Assembly: GCA_021234155.1 (NCBI GenBank)
Contig: JAJEKV010000053.1
Coordinates: forward strand, 7,083,424 to 7,147,423
From: Isoetes taiwanensis
Lineage: Eukaryota > Streptophyta > Lycopodiopsida > Isoetales > Isoetaceae
Length of the DNA: 64,000 bases
Direction: 5' to 3'
The notes below the pieces were generated by a model. It made no database searches. It was not told the origin of the DNA and saw only the letters and a list, made by a program, of their open reading frames with translations. Below, piece after piece: positions 56,656 to 64,000 of this stretch. Within the stretch, counting starts at the first letter, position 1. Each line of letters begins with the position of its first letter. A program made the translations under genes and the position numbers.

Positions 56656-59600
56656 ATGGCACCTAAGGACTCCCTCAAAGAAGGTATTTTCTAACATTTC
56701 ATTCAGCAAGATGGCGGCCGCGATCTTGCCTACTCGAAGCTTCTATTGTTTTCATAAGTGTAGCTGCCGGCAAGATCGCGGCCGCGGTCTTGCTTGATAG
56801 GTTTTGTAATTTCTAGACAGCGTTCTTCATAAGTGTAGCTGCTCAACAAGATCGCGGCCCCGGTCTTGCTTGATAGGTTTTGTAATTTCTAGACAAATGG
56901 TCTTCATAAGTGTAGCTGCTCAACAAGATCGCGCCACGGCCCGGCCGAAAGTATAGATTTTCTTTCTTTTATATGTTTCATGAGTACTAGTGTAGTATCG
57001 CCATTAGGTTCGCGGACCGCGATGTTTTCTTGTCGTGCTTAAGTGCTACACAACGTCGCGGCCGCGATAGTGTGGAGTTCTATTTTAGCTGCTCGGCATG
57101 ATCGCGGTCGCGTTTCTCTACAGTAGTTTCTACCTTTTCCTTGCACCACATTATGCGCACCTACCGTGCACTCACCACGGGCTTTTGTTTACAAAGACTT
57201 GCTCTCTCCGAGGACCGGATGTCGAAGCTAGTCCAGATTATAACCCCTTCCAATGAAAGGAAATGGTGTATTGAGATTGCACAGGCTATACCGCGACATT
57301 AAGGGTGACCGCAGAAAGGACCTGCAGGCTCGCTTTGCGGACCGGAAAAAGCCGAGGACGCGTTGAACAAGTTGGCATAGTGGTGGCAATGTGGGAAGGC
57401 ACGAAGAACAATGTGCAAGATGCTATCGTATGCAAAGATTGAGGACACACAAGCATTGCAGTTTTCGGAGTACATTTTGAAATGGCGCAATTATGACCCG
57501 CCTATGATGATGACCAAAATGAACAAGCCAAAATTACGTGGAAAAAACGCCCCCACGCCGCCTAAGGGTTATGGCTGGTTGTTGCCATCCTATGAATCTC
57601 TCTCTTTGTCGTATAAAGGGAAACAGAGACATATTGCTCGGGTTCTTGGCATGCGTAAATGGTTTGTCTACTGACAAGAAGCCTCCGAAGCCGTGCCTTG
57701 AAAGCGGGCTCGACGAAGATGCCCTCCGTGATGGACACTAATTGACTAAGAGCCGTGGCCAAGAAAAAAGTGTGAAGCCTATTGCTGCTTTGGGAGAGAC
57801 ATCAGCACCAAAAAAGAAATTGCTCAAGAACCACAATCCACGATAAACCCCTCCGGTATTGTTAACCCTACTCTTCCTATTGCTATGAAGGCCCCGAGAT
57901 AGCACTACATCCGGGTGGATTTATTCCAAAAAGTTCCCTCCTTTCGAATTAGCCTCGTGAATCGGACACCCATCAAGATAGCCCTTGATCCGGCCAGTTC
58001 ACAAACCCCCGCGATTCACGGATGCTTCCTCTAAACTAGCATTGCCATGGCACCACGACCGCCATTCGGTCGAGTTGAAGTTCAACCCAAGAGGAACGAA
58101 GATGGCAGAGCAAACCACTCAAGCTTGAACAAATTAAAAGGTTCTACCCCTTAGGGGTTAATTGGTTTACAAAGATTTCTATTTTTGATTGTGAACCCGC
58201 ACTCAAAGCAAACTTGACACACGAACGCGGTCAAATGACCATGTTCAAACTCTGGTTAAAAGCTTCAAGACATACCCGACAGAGGTCCTCACCCCCCGGG
58301 TGACGCCGTTCCGCTTGACCCTATTACCGTGTAACTAATTCTTTATCTTTTGGACACTCGTTATGTAGATTTGACCTCGACGGTTGTCTATCTTTCGTGA
58401 AGAGGGTGACATGGAGCAATCAGTAAGATTTGAAGGGCAAGAAATTTTATATTATTTCGGCAACCACAAAGATTTTGGCGCCAGACAACTCCTTTGTTCT
58501 GGTTGTCGGCGAAGTTCGAAAGCAAAAGAACGAGAATTTGCCAAAGTATATGCTAGAAGACGATCGAGGGTGCTCAACGGAAATCTTACGCACAAGGAAT
58601 ATATAGAGTTGAGTATTCAATGCAACGGTAATTGCAAACACCGCGGTCTGAGAGCCACCGATTGAAAAACCGCAACAACTTCGCCATCAAGACAAGGCTT
58701 ATGGTTGCCCTCCACAAGGACCTATAGGGACAAAGCTAAAACTTCAGCTTGGAAGGTATTTATTTGTTTTCTACTCGCCAAGTTCGCTAATCACGATCTT
58801 GAAGACCTTGAAATTGCTTCGCAGGATTTCCATGAAATTGCAACGACCACCTTGAAAGTGCAGGAGCTTAAGGATGAAAAACAATTCATTTTATGGATGA
58901 AAAGGTTTTCAAGAAGTTAATGGAAGTTGCCGGCCGTGGGTGAGTCGTGAAACTTCTGATGGCGACCATGGTGAGTTTCCGGACAAGCCATCCAAAGACT
59001 TCTTTAACAAGACCGGCCGGTTGTTACGAGGTATGTCGAATGCGTAGGTGTCACAAATTGCCGATGAGATTATAGAAGGCAAGACGATTTAAAGGTGCAA
59101 TCAAAGTTATAGCGGAGATTTGATTGCAAACAACGGGCAACCGACATCGTAGAACCCTCACTTTATGAGGCGAGAAATTTTTCTTATGCCACAAATTTAT
59201 CGCAAAAGGATTTCGATAGTGGGAGGAATTGCTTCGTGCTTTTCCCCGATTTGATCGAACAGAGAATACCGGATATATCGATACCGATACAGAGTAACGC
59301 CAAGGCTAATTATAACAAGGATCATACACTAGGTAACCCACCAGAGCTTTTCCGAGCCAATCGGGAATATTCTAAAAGCCGTAAGAGGCTAGAAAAAGAA
59401 AGGAAAAGAAAAATATTGTCATAGCAAAGTTGACAAAGGATGGCATCCCTACTTCCTCCCAAGTGTCGAGAATGCGACATTGATATTTATTGACATCCGA
59501 GGGATGAACAAGGTATGGGATTGCAAGAAATACACAGATCTATTTACAAGGATAGCTACCATGACGATTGCCAAAGTTTATCACTTGGTTATTATCATGC

Positions 59601-60823
59601 GCCGCTGAATTTGCCAAATTGCTTTGTACAAATAAGCAAATTCAGCATGGTGGCTACCTATCTTTAGGTTCCTATGAAGAAAGCGGGATGGGAGAGCAAA
59701 CGAAGGGTGAAAGAACATCAAGATTTTATTAGTCATATGTGCATTAACAGGGTGATGTTGTTGTGTAACACCGCGGCAACCAGAGTTGAGCTTCACCTAT
59801 CTCCACACGGCAAGGCTCCTAAGTCAACACCATTGCCTCCAATGCCGCTAACGGGTAATGAGGATGCCGACGAGAAGATAAAAAGAAATATCGACTCTTT
59901 TTACGTGCAAACCAAGATTCAAATGGGCTGCAATGGAAGGAGATCTTGTATTGAAATGCCACTGAAAACCTCCTATGCCTACCATATTGTTGAACAATTT
60001 GGTGCCGACCGATGGTTGTGTTCGGATTTTTTTCTACGGACGACTTCTCGTGTTGCTCTTATGCAAGGCAAAAAGAGCGTGGCTTTCGAAAGTTCAGGTA
60101 AAGTGTGCCGTTTCCTGAGGGCGTTCTTTGAAACGCTTGATAAAATGGCCAATCCAAGTGCCGATGGGTTTGAGGAAGAGCCGAAAGCAGAGAGGGTTGA
60201 GCCTGATCCAGCTCAACCCGACATCAGTATCACCCAAAACACAGATCTATCAAAGTTGGATTCCATTTTGGAAAACCTCGATGCTAAGTCCTACGAAGAG
60301 AGAATGCAAGAAACAAAGCGTTTGCTTGAAGAGACGGAAAAAGGTATAGAAGCCCTAGAGCCCACTTTTCAAAAATTGAGTGCACTTAATGAGAAGCTTG
60401 ATGGGTACATGCCTTTCTTGACAAAGCTTAACATCGGTTTGAATACGCGTCTTGGCGAGAACACATGGAAGCAGACCAAGAAGACATGGAGATTGACCAA
60501 GATGAGGTTCTTGGGTCACAGGAGCATCAGGTACACAGCAAGAAGCAGAAGCTCTCTCATCCACAGCAGAATGCTACTGCTGATCGGAGCTACTGCAAAA
60601 CGAACTTATAGGCGGGAGCAGTGCAATGGACAGTGAAGAATGGGAGCCTGATTCACATCTGCAGCGCATCGCAAAGGCCATGGGTGTTGTAGTTCCAGAG
60701 ATCACAGGTTATTCAGAGATGGACACAACACAAGCTATGGAATTGGGTAGAGAGCATGTCAATCGCATGGCCAATGAAATGGGTGTGATACCTGATGAAG
60801 TATCTGAAACACAATCAGAATAA
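56656..60823 (+). pseudogene. ParB/Srx-like plus DNA-methyltransferase-like mobile gene, decayed (copy 2)
   Basis: Exon 1 (56656-56683, MAPKDSLKE) is 28 nt as in copy 1. Exon 2 (from about 57211) has RKWCIEIAQAIPR, MWEGTKNNVQDAI and SEYILKWRNYDPP. Then come FYPLGVNWFTKISIF (58140) and YARRRSRVLNGNLTHKEYIE (58545-58610). From 59200 it diverges from what copy 1 keeps: TLIFID-IRG-MNKVWDCKKYT (59480-59545) sits where a DPPY catalytic motif is expected, VYHLVII follows, and EMPLKTSYAYHIVEQFGADR with WLCSDFFLRTTSRVALMQGK (59955-60075) fits the AdoMet-binding segment of beta-class N4/N6 methyltransferases. A coiled coil (60290-60420) and an acidic end (to 60823) close it. Many stops and frame changes. 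The domain names are inference from motifs. Confidence 0.6.
56708..57114. repeat. intronic array of GATCGCGGCCGCGATC-like palindromes (copy 2)
   Basis: Seven sites at about 56708, 56771, 56848, 56924, 57009, 57053 and 57100. The best are CAAGATCGCGGCCGCGGTCT and AAGATGGCGGCCGCGATCTT. Spacers repeat CTTCATAAGTGTAGCTGCTC and TGATAGGTTTTGTAATTTCT, so the array grew by unit duplication of 63-77 bp. It fills intron 1, as in copy 1. Confidence 0.85.
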
Positions 60824-61302
60824 TTATCTCCTTCAATCAGTAATTATGTTGTATATTACTTCCTTCAATGGAAATTTTTGTTTCGGGAACTTTGGTTTTG
60901 TCTTTACCCATCCTCTGTAGCAATTATATGGCTTTAAATACTGAATTTTGTGTGATATCCTTGCTCCTCGGTACCTTCTTTTAACACAATGCTCTCATAT
61001 GGTTTTAATAAAAGGCACATTATTTTGTCTCCTTTCAGGTGCTAAACATCGCTTCAAGGCTTCTTGAGAAGTTTTAACACTCCCTCCTACTACGTTATAC
61101 TCATGCGGTGAACCTTTGCATTAGCGGTAAAACTATATTTTCGAATAAGACCGAAAGTTTTTGAGAATTTGTGCAAAAAACGCCAACTTTTACTCAATTG
61201 GTAGTAGTTTTTGCACTATATGGCTATCCGCTAACCTATTTCATGCTAAACGAGAATTCCAAATTTCTCTAATTAATGAATTCATGCTTTGGTGTGCCAG
61301 GG

Positions 61303-63327
61303 TGAACCCTCCGCCTTTTTCTCCTTAGGGCGTAGGGGTGCGTCGAGGGGTGCCCTTTTGGCGCTTTTTGTTTACGATTGTGGCGGAGGCAATCGTCCTC
61401 GCTTGTTTTTGGCTGCAAGTGGAGGAGGGAGTGGTGGATGGTCTTCGGATGCGGGATGGTAGCCGCCAGATTATTAACCGGTTCTTGTCGATGACACTTT
61501 CCTCTTCTTGGTGGTGGCGAAGAGGAATTTGAGGAATGTGAAGGGTTTGTTGGATACTTTCTCCTTGGCCTCGGGCATTCTTCCGAAATGGGGTAAGTGC
61601 TCGCGATTATGGGCCCGGTGACTCGCCTCCCCTTGTTTGGCTCTATTCCCTTGGAAGGTGCTTCGGGTAATGTGTGTACTAAGTTGGGTATTCCCTTTGG
61701 AGGGATGTTTCTATGGGGAGGGTGTGGGATGAGATTTTTGCGGGGGTGCGCAGAAACACCTCAATTGGTGGAAGGGTAGCAAGTTGTCCATGGCGAGGTA
61801 GGATCACTATTGCCAAGTCATTACTTTGTAGCACTCATGTGTATACAACATCGTGATGCTAGCTCCTCGAGGGTAAGATATCTGAGGCTTTGGATAAGAT
61901 TGTTCAAATTTTGTGTGGGAGGGGATGATGAAGGGGCGGTTGTTAAAGTGGCTTGGTGGAAGTGTCTCCGCCCCAGGGAGGATGGGGGCTTGGCCATTTC
62001 GGATTGGTATTTTGCATAGTAAGGTGTTGGTCTCCAAGTTTGTTTGGAGCATTCCGCAGGATGGAGCATCTTCTCTGGTCTTGGCCGTTGTTGTTGCGAT
62101 CTCTTAGCCATTGTGTGGCGTTTGGGAAGCCGTCTGTGCATGTGGAGTTGCCCCCGGCCTTTGTTGTATGGTCTCCGCCTTTCCCACATGCATCCCCTTT
62201 TCTCACGGGAGTGTTGCGGGCTTGAGATCATGTGCGTGTGCTCTTTCAGCTAGATTATGCCTCGATTTATCACCACTCTTCTCCTTTCTTGTGGGTTCCT
62301 CTACCCCCTCAAGCGCACTTGCCCTTTGGTCGCCGTGCATGCTCTGACGCTAGACCGTTGGCGGCGAGCTCTAGGCGTGCTCACCTGGAGGATTGGTATT
62401 GGGGTGGTCGGCTAGCTTCGTGGGAGTTCTTCGAGCTCGCCGCCGAGGGCTGATGGCCCGGGCTATCTCGGGAGCACGTGGCGGGGAGTATTCCGCTACA
62501 CATACCTATAGTCCCTCGGGATGATGTGGTGGTGCGAGGTTTGGAAGGTTCATCCAGGATGTTGTATCTTCTTGCTTTGTGCGGTCTTCTTTACCGGAAA
62601 GGCCGGGCTATTCATGACACCCCCCCGGGCAAGTGGTCTCGCAGCCTTCCGGGTTCTCGATGGCTTCGGTTTGGGCGTGGACATGGAGCTCACTTCCCCA
62701 CCGAAGGTTAGGGTGCTTCGTGGCGGTGGTGCAATTTGTATCGTGGTGAATGCCCTTGTGAGTCGGTTTAATTTTGGGTGTGAGCCCTCTACGCCCTTGT
62801 TGTGGCCTTCATCGTGAGACCGTGGAGCATTATGCGGTTTTATGCCCTCACTTGCGGCTGCCTGGGATTGAGTTAGGGCTTTGTTTCGGTGAGATTGACT
62901 AGCCGCCATTTGCCGCTTCATGTGTATCTCGGTGCTTGGCCGCTCTTTGCGGCAACAAGCCTTGCATCCGTCGTGGCTTGGTTGGTGTGTGGTTGATTTG
63001 GAAGCGGCGGCGATTGTGGATCTTCGGGGGATTCAAAGCTGACTGCAGCCTCTCGATTCCTCGACTTCGGTACAAGCTATTTCAAAGCTTTTCGTGTTTC
63101 GGGAGTAGTAGAGCGGAAGTTTGCCATATGGCGGGACTTCTTGGGTGTTATAGATGGTGATGGTCAGTTTGTACAGCAGTAGAGTTGCAGTTTTTCTGTG
63201 AGTTTGTTGTGGAGTGTCGAGGTATCGCTGTCTCTTTGGGGCAGTTCTCCTTCCTCCTCACTTGCTTTGTAACATTACCATTCTTTTAATATATTGATGA
63301 CACAGTTCTTCAAAAAAAAAAAAAAAA
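61303..63327 (+). mobile_element. LINE, 3' part with poly-A tail
   Basis: Resumes in RT motif B (GVRRGVPFWRFLFTIVAEAI), then LVDDTFLFLVVAKRN at the position of the usual F-A-D-D box (61490-61530; both Asp kept, read across a frame change), and FSLASGILPKWG. The far C-terminus LIWKRRRLWIFGG (62990-63030) matches the truncated LINE at 34.3 kb. A poly-A tail is at 63312-63327. Numerous frame changes make it inactive. With 54713-56134 it forms one element of about 3.4 kb. Confidence 0.85.
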
Positions 63328-64000
63328 ATTTCATCACAATGCTCTTCAATTTTGATCTCATCTATCTTAGCAACTTGCCCGTCATTTTTGTATATTTCAA
63401 TTCGTATATGAACAACACATGGGAATTACAACCTTATGTTATTTACTGAGTCCAAGAAAAAAAATTAAAAGAAACAAAAACCCCTTAGAAGACAACAGTA
63501 GGTTGGCGTGATTTTGGAGTTAACATAATCTCAATTTAATTGGATGATGGTTACTCAAGCATCATATCTTCCAAATAATATCTTTGATGAATTCTCTTGC
63601 CTCATGATGCCATAGACCTCATGGTCTCCATGGACATTTGAAGTTAATTCAATTCAATTAATTCTTAAGGATATGCACTACCCATATTAGTAGATGCACA
63701 GCCTAGGATTAAACATATCAGAATAAGTCATTTAATCTTTCTTCAACGTCCATATATAGAGCATCCTGCTCCTTTAACATTGACGCATATATTCATTTCC
63801 TAAAAGTAAGAAAACCGAATAATTTCATTTCTAAGTTAGAAATCAGCTGCTGTTTGAGAAGGAAAGACAACTCCATCTTGTTCTTCTATGGAAATACTGA
63901 ATTATTTCCACCATTTGGCATAAGGCCAGGCCACATACACAATTCCTATACACCTTCCTTGGCATTCATTAAACCAGACATTGACAAGGTACTTGCGTCT
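63328..64000. other. no supportable gene
   Basis: AT-rich DNA after the LINE poly-A tail, without recognisable coding or repeat structure. I could not find a target duplication matching the LINE's 5' junction. Confidence 0.4.

Larger units (their letters stand above)
56135..61302 (+). mobile_element. copy 2 of the ParB/methyltransferase-like mobile-gene family, nested in a LINE
   Basis: 5.2 kb of foreign sequence interrupts the LINE RT between motif A and motif B. It contains one spliced gene homologous to copy 1, with its own TATA box and intronic palindrome array. Near the left junction, GTCAGCACGGGCT occurs twice (56105 and 56121). No inverted repeat matching the two ends is evident, so the exact termini and transposon class are unresolved. 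Confidence 0.65.

Noticed and set aside
61330-63200. Overlapping frames on both strands at 62-62.9 kb as host genes
   Set aside because: The + strand matches LINE C-terminal sequence through frame changes; the minus frames are shadows in GC-rich DNA.

Overview
The window looks like nuclear DNA of a land plant with a large, transposon-rich genome. Plant-type GT-AG introns are visible. There are remnants of PLS-type pentatricopeptide genes, a malectin/leucine-rich-repeat receptor kinase, a small-RNA-degrading nuclease gene, the first exon of a group-E type bZIP gene and a GT77-type glycosyltransferase pseudogene. The repeats are a Ty3/gypsy element, LINEs, hAT and Harbinger MITEs and a Helitron end. 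A fern, lycophyte or other seed-free plant fits best, but the lineage is not proven by what I can see. Only one protein gene (the receptor kinase) reads through cleanly. Most other coding matter is decayed, partial or mobile.

Layout. 0-3.1 kb is A/C-rich and holds no gene I can support. 3.2-4.5 kb holds an intronless, TATA-preceded unknown gene carrying one stop and two frameshifts. 4.7-8.9 kb is T-rich and intron-like, with a GC-rich candidate first exon at 4833 and an oppositely oriented bZIP first exon at 7001-7615. 8974-19983 is a complete but decayed Ty3/gypsy element with 0.57-0.58 kb LTRs, a GCCAT target duplication, gag-protease-RT-RNase H-integrase, and an unusually long 3' region with an antisense ORF that has its own TATA box. 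20-27 kb is mostly non-coding, with a Helitron 3' end, a 48-codon membrane micro-ORF behind a TATA box, small tandem repeats and a 100-bp palindrome. 27.4-32.1 kb carries an intact two-exon receptor kinase (904 aa) and a broken tandem copy of its 3' half that contains a Harbinger-type MITE. 33-38.6 kb is a graveyard of PPR, GT77 and LINE fragments.

A 716-bp hAT-type MITE lies at 39666-40381. It has a perfect 8-bp target duplication and a core of about 21 alternating inverted 14-mers. 40.96-43.56 kb is an SDN-type exonuclease gene that lacks its last catalytic exon in view.

The most novel item is a spliced mobile-gene family present twice (45.5-50.7 kb and 56.1-61.3 kb). Both copies share a TATA box, a 28-nt first exon, a first intron filled with GATCGCGGCCGCGATC-like palindromes and the same exon order. 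The protein has a segment that looks like a ParB/sulfiredoxin fold. In the second copy this is followed by a DNA amino-methyltransferase-like region and a coiled coil. The second copy sits inside a LINE reverse-transcriptase gene, which it splits between motifs A and B. The first copy is arranged head-to-head with a gene resembling the DUF8039 and HTH parts of plant transposon proteins. Both copies are broken, so what is seen is a family and its architecture, not a working system at this locus.
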